Origin: Ignavibacteria bacterium
Lineage (GTDB): Bacteria; Bacteroidota; Ignavibacteria; Tepidaquicellales; OLB5
Direction: 5' to 3'
DNA length: 51,237 nucleotides
Assembly (NCBI GenBank): GCA_030835085.1
Contig: JAUQWQ010000032.1
Coordinates: 1 to 51,237, forward strand
This document shows positions 29,170 through 38,733 of this stretch, piece by piece. Position 1 is the first letter of the stretch; each line of letters opens with the position of its first letter. The notes under the pieces were generated by a model. That model saw only the letters and a list, made by a program, of their open reading frames with translations. It did not search any database and had not been told where the DNA came from. Both the position numbers and the translations under genes were made by a program.

Positions 29170-29181
29170 TACATTTATATA

Positions 29182-29901
29182 TTGAAAAAAGCGTTAATCA
29201 TAATACCAACGTATAACGAAGCCGAGAACATTGTAAACATTATCAATGAGCTGATGGCTATCAATTATGAAGGGATCATCATTGAAATTCTGGTAGTTGA
29301 TGATAATTCCACTGACGGTACATCTGCGCTGGTAAAAAACCTCACATATGACAGGGTACATATCATTGAGCGGCCCGGAAAGCTGGGACTGGGTACGGCT
29401 TACATCAGGGGATTCAGGTATGCAATTGAAAATAATTACGATTATGTCTTTGAAATGGACGCGGATTTCTCACATGATCCAGAAGCTATACCTGCTTTTT
29501 TCCCTAAACTGCTGGAGTATGATGTTGTTGTCGGTTCAAGGTACATTGAAGGCATTGCAGTAGTAAACTGGCCTTTAAGCAGGCTTATGATATCTATAGG
29601 GGCCAGCTACTATACCCGTATGATTACTTTCCTTCCTGTGAAGGATGTGACAGCAGGTTTTATGGCGTACAGGGTTAATTCACTGAAGCAAATTGATTTT
29701 GATAAAGTTCACTCTAACGGATATTCATTCCAGATTGAAATGAAATTCCGTATGTGGAAAAAAGGTTTCAAAATTACCGAAATTCCTATCGTGTTTATCG
29801 ATAGAAGAGCAGGTGTTTCAAAAATGTCCAGAAAGATAGTATACGAAGCAATGTTCATGGTTTGGAAACTGAAACTGCAGTCAATCTTCAATAAATTATA
29901 A
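29182..29901 (+). CDS. Polyprenol monophosphomannose synthase-like GT2 (DPM1 type)
   Basis: IIIPTYNEAENI, VVDDNSTDGTSALV, KLGLGTAYIRGFRYAIENNYDYVFEMDADFSHDPEAIP, GSRYIEG. No C-terminal TM. TTG start. Confidence 0.92.
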   Translation: MKKALIIIPTYNEAENIVNIINELMAINYEGIIIEILVVDDNSTDGTSALVKNLTYDRVHIIERPGKLGLGTAYIRGFRYAIENNYDYVFEMDADFSHDPEAIPAFFPKLLEYDVVVGSRYIEGIAVVNWPLSRLMISIGASYYTRMITFLPVKDVTAGFMAYRVNSLKQIDFDKVHSNGYSFQIEMKFRMWKKGFKITEIPIVFIDRRAGVSKMSRKIVYEAMFMVWKLKLQSIFNKL

Positions 29902-29917
29902 CTTAGGGAACTGACTG

Positions 29918-31918
29918 TTGATAGATATATCTGTAATAATAGTTAATTATAATGTAAAAGAACTGTTAGAGCAGTGTATTAATTCTATTTTTTCAGCGTC
30001 ATCTGGCCTTAAAGTTGAAGTAATTGTTGTTGATAACAATTCATTTGACGGAAGTGTTGAATTTCTTAAACAAAAATTCCCAGGAAATCCGCAATTAAAG
30101 ATCATTGAAAGCCCGATCAACTTAGGCTTTGCTAAAGCCAATAACCTTGGGGCAAAAGAAGCCAAAGGTGAATACCTTCTTATACTTAATCCTGATACAA
30201 TTCTTCAGGAAGATACCCTTGAAAGATCACTGGAGTTCTATAAAGCGAATAAAGATATTGGCGCGTTAACTTGTAAGCTGATATTACCTAACGGCAAGCT
30301 TGATCTTGCATGCAGAAGAAGCTTCCCGACACCATCGGTTGCAGTGTACAGAATTCTTGGACTGAGCCGGATATTCCCCAAGAGCAGGCTCTTTGGCAAA
30401 TATAATCTGACATACCTTGATGAGAATGATACTTATGAAGTTGACGCAATTGTTGGGGCGTTTATGCTTATAAGAAAAGATATTTATGAAGAGGTTAAAG
30501 GCTTTGATGAGGATTATTTTATGTACGGCGAAGATCTTGACCTTTGTTTCAGGATAAAGAAAGCAGGATATAAGATCTTTTATTACCCTGAAACATCAAT
30601 AATCCATTATAAAGGTGAAAGCACCAAGAAAAGCAGTATTTCATATGTAAATAATTTTTATGGTGCCATGCAGGTCTTTGTTAAAAAGAACCTGAATACA
30701 AGTTTCTGGCTTATGAATTTCCTTATAAAGTTATCTATTTTCTACAGGGCATCAATTTCATACATTTCGCGGTTCATCAAAAATAATTACCCCGTGATGC
30801 TTGACCTTGTTTTTATTGTGGGAGGTATGATACTCGCAATTTACCAGAGGTTTGAGTTTTTCCCGCTTGAAGCATATACACTGGTAATTTTTGTTTATAC
30901 ATTTGTATGGCTTGTAACACTTGCTTTAAGCGGTTCATACAGCAAGGAAGAACACTTTTCGCTTGTTAAACCCCTTAATGGAATACTGATAGGATTTTTT
31001 GTCAATTCATCATTTACTTACTTCTTCAATGAATATGCTTTTTCAAGAGCTGTGGTTTTACGCACAGCAGTTAATACATATCTTTTAATAGCCGCGTGGA
31101 GGCTTTTGGCTAAAATAGTAAAGTATTCTAAAAGCCGCAGTATATTCAGGACATCAAATACACTTATTGTCGGTAAGAATGAAGAAACAGAAAGTTTTAT
31201 TTCAAAACTTAAAACAAGGGTTGATAGCGAATATGAATTTATCGGTTACATTTCACCAAACAGCGGGCATACAAACGGATATATAGGTAACCTTAATAAC
31301 CTGAAAGATATTGTAACTGCAGGTAAAATAAAAAATATAGTATTTGCCAAAAATGAGCTCAGCAACCAGCAGATACTTGATATGATGTGGTCACTTAAAA
31401 ATTACAATATCAGCTTTAAAATACTTGCAGGTGATAGCGATATTATTCTTGGCAAATCTGCCCTCGATAAGATCGACGATATATATCTAATGCAGATTGA
31501 ATATAATATCAATAAGAAATTCAATATATTTGTAAAACGGATTTTTGATATATTTTTAGGCATTTTCAGTCTTTTTACCGTTTACCCGGCTGTTTTAATA
31601 GTATCAAAAATACCTTCAGTTTACAATAAACATGTAAAATTCTTTAAAAAGCTTAAGCATATACCGCAGGTAATTTCAGGGAAATACAGCTTTGTAGGCA
31701 GGGCAACATGGGATACACCGCAGCAGGGGATGCAGTTTCTTGGAAAAAACGGTTTAACCGGTCTTGTACAGATCAATCTTCACAGGAATTTAAGTGCAGA
31801 TGAAATTGAATATTTTAATTTTTATTATGCAAAAAACCAGTCACTAGCGCTGGATATTGAAATACTTTTAAAGACTTTATCTTTATTTTTATTTAGAAAG
31901 AACGTACCAAACATATGA
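29918..31918 (+). CDS. Fusion: N-terminal GT2 + membrane/Rossmann module + truncated polyprenyl glycosylphosphotransferase-like domain
   Basis: aa about 1-280 GT2 ([46 protein letters not shown]); then about 4 TMs, [13 protein letters not shown] nucleotide-binding-like part, and PGT tail remnants ([36 protein letters not shown]). Confidence 0.88.
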   Translation: MIDISVIIVNYNVKELLEQCINSIFSASSGLKVEVIVVDNNSFDGSVEFLKQKFPGNPQLKIIESPINLGFAKANNLGAKEAKGEYLLILNPDTILQEDTLERSLEFYKANKDIGALTCKLILPNGKLDLACRRSFPTPSVAVYRILGLSRIFPKSRLFGKYNLTYLDENDTYEVDAIVGAFMLIRKDIYEEVKGFDEDYFMYGEDLDLCFRIKKAGYKIFYYPETSIIHYKGESTKKSSISYVNNFYGAMQVFVKKNLNTSFWLMNFLIKLSIFYRASISYISRFIKNNYPVMLDLVFIVGGMILAIYQRFEFFPLEAYTLVIFVYTFVWLVTLALSGSYSKEEHFSLVKPLNGILIGFFVNSSFTYFFNEYAFSRAVVLRTAVNTYLLIAAWRLLAKIVKYSKSRSIFRTSNTLIVGKNEETESFISKLKTRVDSEYEFIGYISPNSGHTNGYIGNLNNLKDIVTAGKIKNIVFAKNELSNQQILDMMWSLKNYNISFKILAGDSDIILGKSALDKIDDIYLMQIEYNINKKFNIFVKRIFDIFLGIFSLFTVYPAVLIVSKIPSVYNKHVKFFKKLKHIPQVISGKYSFVGRATWDTPQQGMQFLGKNGLTGLVQINLHRNLSADEIEYFNFYYAKNQSLALDIEILLKTLSLFLFRKNVPNI

Positions 31919-32865
31919 GCAAGAACGTACTTGAATTTGAAAAACCCATAATTGAGCTTGAACAGAAAATTGAAGAAATGCGCGCACTTTCTGATAGCCT
32001 TGATATATCAAATGAAATAGGCAAACTTGAAAAGAAGGTAAATGAGCTCAGGACCTCTGTATACAAAAATCTAACACGCTGGCAGATCGTACAGATAGCC
32101 CGCCACCCGGAAAGACCATACAGCCTTGATTATATATATTTAATGACTGAGAACTTTATTGAAATGCATGGCGACAGGGCATTTGGCGATGATAAAGCAG
32201 TTGTCGGCGGTTTTGCTACTCTTGCTGGCAAGCCTGTTATGATAATAGGACAGCAGAAGGGCAGGGATACAAAATCAAATATTTACCGTAACTTTGGAAT
32301 GATGAATCCGGAAGGTTACCGCAAAGCATTAAGACTTATGAGGCTTGCTGAAAAATTTGGCAGACCCGTTGTTACATTGATTGATACTCCCGGGGCAAAT
32401 CCCGGAATGGACGCGGAAGAACGCGGGCAGGCTGAGGCAATTGCAAGGAATATACTTGAAATGAGCAGGCTAAGAGTTCCTGTTATTGTATGCATTATAG
32501 GTGAAGGTGCCTCAGGCGGAGCGTTTGGAATTGGTGTGGGTGACAGGGTCCTTATGCTGCAATACTGCTGGTACTCGGTAATTTCACCTGAATCATGTTC
32601 TAGCATTCTTTTCAGAAGCTGGGAATATAAAGAACAGGCTGCCGAAGCTTTGCAGCTTACTGCAAATGACCTGGTGAAACATAAGATTGTTGACAGAATT
32701 GTACCTGAGCCTGAAGGCGGGGCTCACAGGAATCACAGAGAAGCCGCGGAATTACTTAAAGAAGCGATACTTGATGAATTAAAACAGCTCGAAAAAGCTG
32801 ATCCCGATAAATTCCTTGACCAGCGCATTAAAAAATACAGCGCTATGGGTTATTGGGAAGGTTAA
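31915..32865 (+). CDS. accA: Acetyl-CoA carboxylase carboxyltransferase subunit alpha
   Basis: [70 protein letters not shown]. Confidence 0.97.
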   Translation: MSKNVLEFEKPIIELEQKIEEMRALSDSLDISNEIGKLEKKVNELRTSVYKNLTRWQIVQIARHPERPYSLDYIYLMTENFIEMHGDRAFGDDKAVVGGFATLAGKPVMIIGQQKGRDTKSNIYRNFGMMNPEGYRKALRLMRLAEKFGRPVVTLIDTPGANPGMDAEERGQAEAIARNILEMSRLRVPVIVCIIGEGASGGAFGIGVGDRVLMLQYCWYSVISPESCSSILFRSWEYKEQAAEALQLTANDLVKHKIVDRIVPEPEGGAHRNHREAAELLKEAILDELKQLEKADPDKFLDQRIKKYSAMGYWEG

Positions 32866-32888
32866 TAACTTAAATCCATTACTAAAAA

Positions 32889-34211
32889 ATGAATACTGCT
32901 ATTGTTGATAAACAGGCTAAGTTCCTTGTTAAAGGGGCAAAGCCTTTACATGGCTCCATACGCATAAGCGGCGCTAAAAATGCCGCTTCAAAGCTGATAA
33001 TTGCATCGCTGCTCACTGATGAACCTGTGCACATTACCAATTGCCCCATAAGCATTGGTGAAATACGTGTTACCAGGAAGATAATCGAATCACTTGGCGC
33101 GAAATTCAAGAAGTTCAGTGATAACGAAGTTATCGTTCAGACGAAGAAGATACATGATATATCTTTTTCAGCTTCGCTTGGGCTGATAAACAGAATTGGT
33201 GTGCTTACCGCGGGTCCGCTGCTGCTTCGGTCAGGCGAAGCCAAAATACCAAAGCCCGGGGGCGATCAGATAGGCTCCAGACCCATTAACTTCCACCTTG
33301 ATGCTTTGATAAAGCTGGGCACGACTGTTAAAGAATACAAAGACTTCTACCTTCTGAAAGCAAAAAGACTTGTCGGCACAGATATCACTTTGCCTTTCCC
33401 TTCAGTTGGCGCAACGGAAAATATTATTATAACTGCATCACTTGCAATAGGCAAAACCACAATACATAATGCTGCGATAGAGCCGGAAATTATGGACCTC
33501 ATTATGCTGCTGCAGAAGATGGGAGCTATTATTGATGTTAAAACTGACCGTACAATTGTAATTACAGGTGTTGATAGACTCTGCGGTGCCGAGCACCGTG
33601 TTATACCTGATAGGCTTGAAGCTGCTTCATTCGCTTGCGCAGCTATCGCATCAAAAGGTGATGTTACAATTCACGATGCAAGACATGCCGATATGATCAC
33701 GTTCCTGAACACCATAAGGCTTATAGGTGCTGAATACGAAGTATTAAAAGACGGCATAAGGTTCTATTACAAGGGTGACCTTAAGCCTATAAGCATTGAA
33801 ACAGACGTTCACCCCGGATTTATGACCGACTGGCAGCCGCCTATGACCATTTTGCTAACACAGGCAAATGGTATCAGTACCCTGCACGAAACAGTTTACG
33901 AAAACCGCTTTGGTTACATTAAAGAGCTGAACAAAATGGGCGCGGCAATTGAGCTCACAAACGACTGCCTCGGCACTCCGTGCCGTTTTAACGGAACCAA
34001 TTACTATCACAGCGCAGTGATAAAAGGCAAGACTCCGCTCAGATCAGCAGAGATAAATGTACCCGATATACGCGCGGGATTTTCATACCTTGTTGCTGCA
34101 ATTTTAGCAAAGGGTGAAACCCTTGTACACGGAATTCATTACATCGATAGGGGATACGAGAACATCGACCAAAAAATGCGCAAGCTTGGTGTGAAGATAA
34201 AGAGGGTGTAG
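32889..34211 (+). CDS. murA: UDP-N-acetylglucosamine 1-carboxyvinyltransferase
   Basis: LHGSIRISGAKNAASKLI, FPSVGATENIIITASLAIG, PDRLEAASFACAAI, full-length EPT fold. Confidence 0.95.
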   Translation: MNTAIVDKQAKFLVKGAKPLHGSIRISGAKNAASKLIIASLLTDEPVHITNCPISIGEIRVTRKIIESLGAKFKKFSDNEVIVQTKKIHDISFSASLGLINRIGVLTAGPLLLRSGEAKIPKPGGDQIGSRPINFHLDALIKLGTTVKEYKDFYLLKAKRLVGTDITLPFPSVGATENIIITASLAIGKTTIHNAAIEPEIMDLIMLLQKMGAIIDVKTDRTIVITGVDRLCGAEHRVIPDRLEAASFACAAIASKGDVTIHDARHADMITFLNTIRLIGAEYEVLKDGIRFYYKGDLKPISIETDVHPGFMTDWQPPMTILLTQANGISTLHETVYENRFGYIKELNKMGAAIELTNDCLGTPCRFNGTNYYHSAVIKGKTPLRSAEINVPDIRAGFSYLVAAILAKGETLVHGIHYIDRGYENIDQKMRKLGVKIKRV

Positions 34212-34235
34212 GTAAATTACTAATTTTCGCCAACA

Positions 34236-34270
34236 AAAAACCCCTCCGGACTCTCCGGAGGGGTTTCTTA
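34236..34270. terminator. Strong intrinsic terminator between convergent murA and rlpA-like genes
   Basis: aaaaaacccctccgga-ctc-tccggaggggtttctta: 10-bp GC-rich stem, 3-nt loop, flanking A and T runs. Confidence 0.9.
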
Positions 34271-34375
34271 TTTTAATAACTGTACGTTATGTGCTTAGTA
34301 TAACTGTGCTTTATATCTTTTCAGCCGCTAATGGTAAGTTAGGTGCTGATTTGCTTATGTTAAATCTTACTGTGT

Positions 34376-35371
34376 TTATTCGCCTATTTTTACGAGCTTA
34401 GGCTGGTATTTTAGTTTGTATAAGGCACTCAAATCTTTCTTCGCGGATTTTTCTTTTTCATACAATCCCACAAGTACCTTATAGGTTACTGTTTTTGTGT
34501 TTGTATTGGGATCTGTAACCGCTATTTCTTCAAGAAAGATCTTAGTGAAACCGTCGCGTTCTAACCGGCCGATTCTTCTATCGGCAAGTGACTTGTCAGT
34601 ATATATCCCCACTTCAATTGAGTTGCCTTTTACTACTGCCAGTTGGTTTGATATGTCGTAAAATCTGATAAGTGAATCTATATCATTTATCTGCTGGAAG
34701 AGGTTTGATTCTTTTTCTTTCTCTTCATCTGTCTTTGGTGTTACCACTTTGATCTTTAAGTTGCCTTTTGATTTAAGGCTCTTGTTCAGCTCAAAGTCAT
34801 TTGAAGTACCGTCTTCACCTTCAAATTCAACGAACACCTTGGACTCAGCATCAACATTGCCGTTTATAAGCTCTGTTGTTTTGAATTCATTGGTATCAAT
34901 TTCTGTGATATCAATATGTTCATCAGGATCAATACCCTGGCGAAGCATTTCAGCTTCTTCATCAGTAATTTGCTCGATCTTTACCTGTGTCGTTCCGCCC
35001 ATACCAATCGCTTCCTTGGAAGCTTTGGAAAGATCAATGATCCTTCCTCTGATATATGGACCCCTATCATTAATTCTGACTACGGTATAGAGATTATTCT
35101 CAAGATTTGTGACCTTCAGCAGGGTACCGAAGGGCAAGGTTTTGTGAGCCGCCGTGAATTCGTAGGTATCAAAACGTTCGCCGTTGGCTGTTTTTCTACC
35201 ATGGAACCCAGGACCGTACCACGAAGCCTCGCCGGTTTCCACAAAACTAGAGCCGGTTGGATCTCCATTTGAGTAAGCACTTTCTGATATTGCACCCGTA
35301 AGCACGAGTTGTACAGTTAAAAAAGAGATTAACCACAAGATTCTTGTTTTAAACAATGCATCTCCTTTCAT
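34376..35371 (-). CDS. rlpA: RlpA-family septal lytic transglycosylase-like protein with SPOR-like C-terminus
   Basis: [44 protein letters not shown]...[27 protein letters not shown]. Confidence 0.92.
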   Translation of the reverse strand: MKGDALFKTRILWLISFLTVQLVLTGAISESAYSNGDPTGSSFVETGEASWYGPGFHGRKTANGERFDTYEFTAAHKTLPFGTLLKVTNLENNLYTVVRINDRGPYIRGRIIDLSKASKEAIGMGGTTQVKIEQITDEEAEMLRQGIDPDEHIDITEIDTNEFKTTELINGNVDAESKVFVEFEGEDGTSNDFELNKSLKSKGNLKIKVVTPKTDEEKEKESNLFQQINDIDSLIRFYDISNQLAVVKGNSIEVGIYTDKSLADRRIGRLERDGFTKIFLEEIAVTDPNTNTKTVTYKVLVGLYEKEKSAKKDLSALYKLKYQPKLVKIGE

Positions 35372-35491
35372 TTTTTGTTAATAAATTGACTGTCCCATAG
35401 CAGCATAGCATATTATATCATCATCAACGGACAGTCTTGCTCGTTCAGTATTGTCTATTGCAATACGTCTTGGAGCGTTTCTCTTTTTTAA

Positions 35492-35706
35492 TTGGCGCTT
35501 TATTGCGCCAAACTCTTATGTTAAAAGAACAAAAAATCTATATGCCTTACCCGCTCATAAAGAGCGGGGGAGACATAAAACCTGTTTATATAATTTATAT
35601 CTGAATAAAACCAGATGAACCTTGAGATCAGCCGAAGGCTGATCGAAATCCCGCCCTGGCGGGATAAAAGTTAAATAAGACTGATCGAAATCCCGCCCTG
35701 GCGGGA
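35492..35706. repeat. Intergenic cluster of inverted repeats with a 26-bp direct repeat
   Basis: Hairpins at 35492-35511, 35550-35568 and 35626-35644; direct repeat ctgatcgaaatcccgccctggcggga at 35639-35664 and 35681-35706, each with a tcccgcc-ct-ggcggga hairpin. Confidence 0.93.
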
Positions 35707-35790
35707 ATAAATTCTATTGTTGTGTTACCAGCAACTTCCTTCACTTCGTTCAGTAAGTCAAGCCTGCAACTTGTCACCTGTAACCTACAA

Positions 35791-36747
35791 CTACTTAACC
35801 TGTTTCATATTCAGGATTCTTTCCTTGCCGTCAAGGAATGTTAGCCAGCCGTACTTATCATTGCCCTCTTTAACTATCTCAAAGAATGCTTCCTGCATCT
35901 GTTTGGTAACTTTGCCGGGCATTCCGTTTCCGACTATCATCTTATCAACTGAACGGATCGGTGTAATTTCAGCAGCCGTACCGCAGAAGAATACTTCATC
36001 TGCCATGTAGAGCATTTCTCTCATTAAGCTGCCTTCTTTTACTTCAAAACCCATATCCTTGGCTAAGGTCATAATCGATTTCCTTGTGATACCGCTTAGT
36101 ATTCCGTTATGAATACCGGGTGTGTAAAGAACGCCATCCTGTACAAGGAACATATTTTCGCCTGAACCTTCGCCGATATAGCCGTTAACATCAAGGGCAA
36201 TACCTTCTGAAAATCCGTTAACTATCGCTTCCATTTTAATAAGCTGGCTGTTCATGTATGCACCGCCTATTTTAGCCATCGTAGGCGTTGTATCAGGTGT
36301 GCTTCTTCTCCAGGAGGATACACACACATCTATACCGCTTTCATGAGCGCCTTGCCCTAAGTATGAGCCCCATTCATATGCTGCAATGGTAAGCTCAACC
36401 GGGTTTTTAAGGGGATTAACATTCAGGTCTTCATAACCTCTGTAGGCAATTGGCCTGATGTAACAGTTTTCAAGCTCATTAATTTTTATTGTATCTACAA
36501 TTGCTTCAAAAATGTCATCATATGAAAAGGGAATTTCAGCCCTGAACACTCTTGCAGAGTGAATAAGCCTCTTTACATGGTCACCAAGTCTGAATACAGC
36601 CGGACCCTGTTTAGTTTTGTAGCATCTTATACCTTCAAAGAACGATGAACCGTAATGTAAAACATGTGAGAGTACGTGAACCTTTGCATCATCCCAATTG
36701 ACGTGCTTGCCATTCATCCAGATTTTTTCAACTTTTTTTACCGGCAT
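35791..36747 (-). CDS. ilvE: Branched-chain amino acid aminotransferase
   Basis: IWMNGKHVNWDDAKVHVLSHVLHYGSSFFEGIRCYKT; EGSGENMFLVQDGVLYTPGIHNGILSGITRKSIM. Confidence 0.95.
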   Translation of the reverse strand: MPVKKVEKIWMNGKHVNWDDAKVHVLSHVLHYGSSFFEGIRCYKTKQGPAVFRLGDHVKRLIHSARVFRAEIPFSYDDIFEAIVDTIKINELENCYIRPIAYRGYEDLNVNPLKNPVELTIAAYEWGSYLGQGAHESGIDVCVSSWRRSTPDTTPTMAKIGGAYMNSQLIKMEAIVNGFSEGIALDVNGYIGEGSGENMFLVQDGVLYTPGIHNGILSGITRKSIMTLAKDMGFEVKEGSLMREMLYMADEVFFCGTAAEITPIRSVDKMIVGNGMPGKVTKQMQEAFFEIVKEGNDKYGWLTFLDGKERILNMKQVK

Positions 36748-36768
36748 AACTCAAAATTTTAAAAGTTA

Positions 36769-37896
36769 TTAAATTAGATCTTTCCTGTAAATCCTGTAAG
36801 TTTTATATATATGCGCTCCTAATTTTTCGGCAGTCATTCTCATCGGCATATTATCTTCAAGAACCCAGGAAATTTCAGCACCGGTGTATCCATTCTTGTT
36901 GCCATTTTTAATGACCTCAAGGTAGAATACTGAATCGATAGCTTTTTTCTGGTATTCAGGCTTAACACCCATTATTATTACTCTAAGAAAATCAATTTTC
37001 TTCTTCTGTGTCAGTATCTTAAGGAAACCGAATGGAAGCAGTCTTCCGTTCATTTTCTTTAATACCTGGTTAAAATCCGGTAAAGCAAGTGAAAATCCTG
37101 CAGGCTTGCCTGCAACTTCAGCGAACATTACCAGGTCAGGATCAACAACCATTTTAAGCGACTCGGCCAGGTAATCAAACTCAGCTGTGGTTATCGGTAC
37201 AAATCCCCAGTTGCTTTCCCAGGCGCTGTTATATATCTCTTCAATTCTCCTCACTTCATTAGTAAGGTCCTTCATATTTACATTATGTGTCGTAATATCA
37301 GAACGCTTCTTAATGAGCTCGCTCATTCTTTCCAGCTTTGCCATCATTTTTGTATCGTTGATAACGCTGGCAGGAATGTAATAAGCATACATATCTTTAG
37401 CCTTTTCAAATCCAAAATTCTCGATCATTTTGATGTATCGTTTTGGATTGTAAGTCATTAAAAATACCGGAGATGAGTCAAATCCATCAACAAGTAAACC
37501 ACATTCATCGTTTGTAGAAGGATTTACAGGACCCAATATGCTTGTTAAGCCCTTGCTTTTAACCCATTCGCAGGCTGTATCAAAGAGCAGGTCAGATACA
37601 TCTTCGTCATCAATTGATTCGAAAAATCCGAAGAATCCTGCATTATCTTTATGAAAATCAGTGTGATTGTCATTCTTGATGGCAGCGATTCTGCCGGCTA
37701 ACTTGCCGTCTTTTTCAGCCAGGAATAGCTGTACTTCTGCATGTTTAAAGAACGGATTCTTGTTTGGGTCAAGATTTTTTCTTACATCAAATATCAAAGG
37801 GGGAACCCAGTACGGATCTCCTTTATATATCTCCCACGGAAAGCGGATGAATTCCATCCTGTCTTTTTCACTTTCAACCTTGCGTATCTTTATCAC
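36769..37896 (-). CDS. GNAT-like N-acetyltransferase family protein, function unknown
   Basis: FIRFPWEIYKGDPYWVPPLIFDVRKNLDPNKNPFFKHAEVQLFLAEKDGKLAGRIAAIKN; C-terminal GAEISWVLEDNMPMRMTAEKLGAHIYKTYRIYRK. Confidence 0.82.
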   Translation of the reverse strand: MIKIRKVESEKDRMEFIRFPWEIYKGDPYWVPPLIFDVRKNLDPNKNPFFKHAEVQLFLAEKDGKLAGRIAAIKNDNHTDFHKDNAGFFGFFESIDDEDVSDLLFDTACEWVKSKGLTSILGPVNPSTNDECGLLVDGFDSSPVFLMTYNPKRYIKMIENFGFEKAKDMYAYYIPASVINDTKMMAKLERMSELIKKRSDITTHNVNMKDLTNEVRRIEEIYNSAWESNWGFVPITTAEFDYLAESLKMVVDPDLVMFAEVAGKPAGFSLALPDFNQVLKKMNGRLLPFGFLKILTQKKKIDFLRVIIMGVKPEYQKKAIDSVFYLEVIKNGNKNGYTGAEISWVLEDNMPMRMTAEKLGAHIYKTYRIYRKDLI

Positions 37897-38245
37897 TTTT
37901 ACAATATCCTTAACGCTGCTTCGTTCTTTTGGGAGAGATAATTTTGTCCCAAATCAAATTTCTGTGTCCCTAAATATACCTGTTTTTGTCAAAAGATACA
38001 ATCAAAAACGGGATGCTGAAGGGTTGAAACATACTGCTGGGAAATAGCATTTAATAATTATACAGGAAAATATTCTAAAAAATCTTAAGTTATAACTATC
38101 AGCAATATATAATATATACAGTAATAATTTAAAGTTATATATTAATTAGAGGCAGAAAAAATATACCGAATATTTCAGATTTTGTTTAGAATTGAACTGA
38201 AATTCATCAAAATTTTGATTAATTTACCAAAACATCAAATTTCTA

Positions 38246-38716
38246 TTGAAAAGAATATCAATTTATTTTCTGACAGCATTATTTGTGATTATTTTTTACC
38301 ACAAAGATTCCCATTCTCAGGATTCGTGGTGGAAAGATAAAAAGTATAAGACAGAGGATAAGCAGAAGAAATTCGAAAACTGCAAACATGTGTTCTTAAG
38401 TATTGCAGATGGATTAATGTATTCAAATGTAACTTACATAAGTCCTTTCTTCCAGAACGAAATATACCTTAGTCTTCAGAACAGCGAAAAGGGGTATTAT
38501 AACCGCGAGCAATCGGGATATATAATAGAAAGTTTTATGCAAAGCTTTCCGGTTTCTTCATTTAAGTGGAAGAACTCCAGCCGCTCTGAAAGATACGCCT
38601 TTGCTTTGGGAAAATATAAGTACAAAAAGGGCGGGTTTATCAGTACTTTCACAATTTCGGTATCACTTAAGTATCTTAATGAACTGTGGCTCATTGACCA
38701 GGTAATTGTAAATTAA
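38246..38716 (+). CDS. Secreted DUF4783-like protein
   Basis: Signal peptide; QSGYIIESFMQSFPVSSFKWKNSSRSERYAFALGKYKYKKGGFISTFTISVSLKYLNELWLIDQVIV layout resembles DUF4783. TTG start. Confidence 0.6.
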   Translation: MKRISIYFLTALFVIIFYHKDSHSQDSWWKDKKYKTEDKQKKFENCKHVFLSIADGLMYSNVTYISPFFQNEIYLSLQNSEKGYYNREQSGYIIESFMQSFPVSSFKWKNSSRSERYAFALGKYKYKKGGFISTFTISVSLKYLNELWLIDQVIVN

Positions 38717-38733
38717 GGCTTTCGGGCTAAAAT

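Noticed and set aside
34749-35272. Plus ORFs 34749..35090 and 34916..35272
   Set aside because: Antisense to the rlpA-like gene, which has clear family motifs.
37667-38047. Plus ORF of 126 aa partly in the intergenic gap
   Set aside because: Mostly antisense to the GNAT gene; low-complexity Ser/Leu translation.
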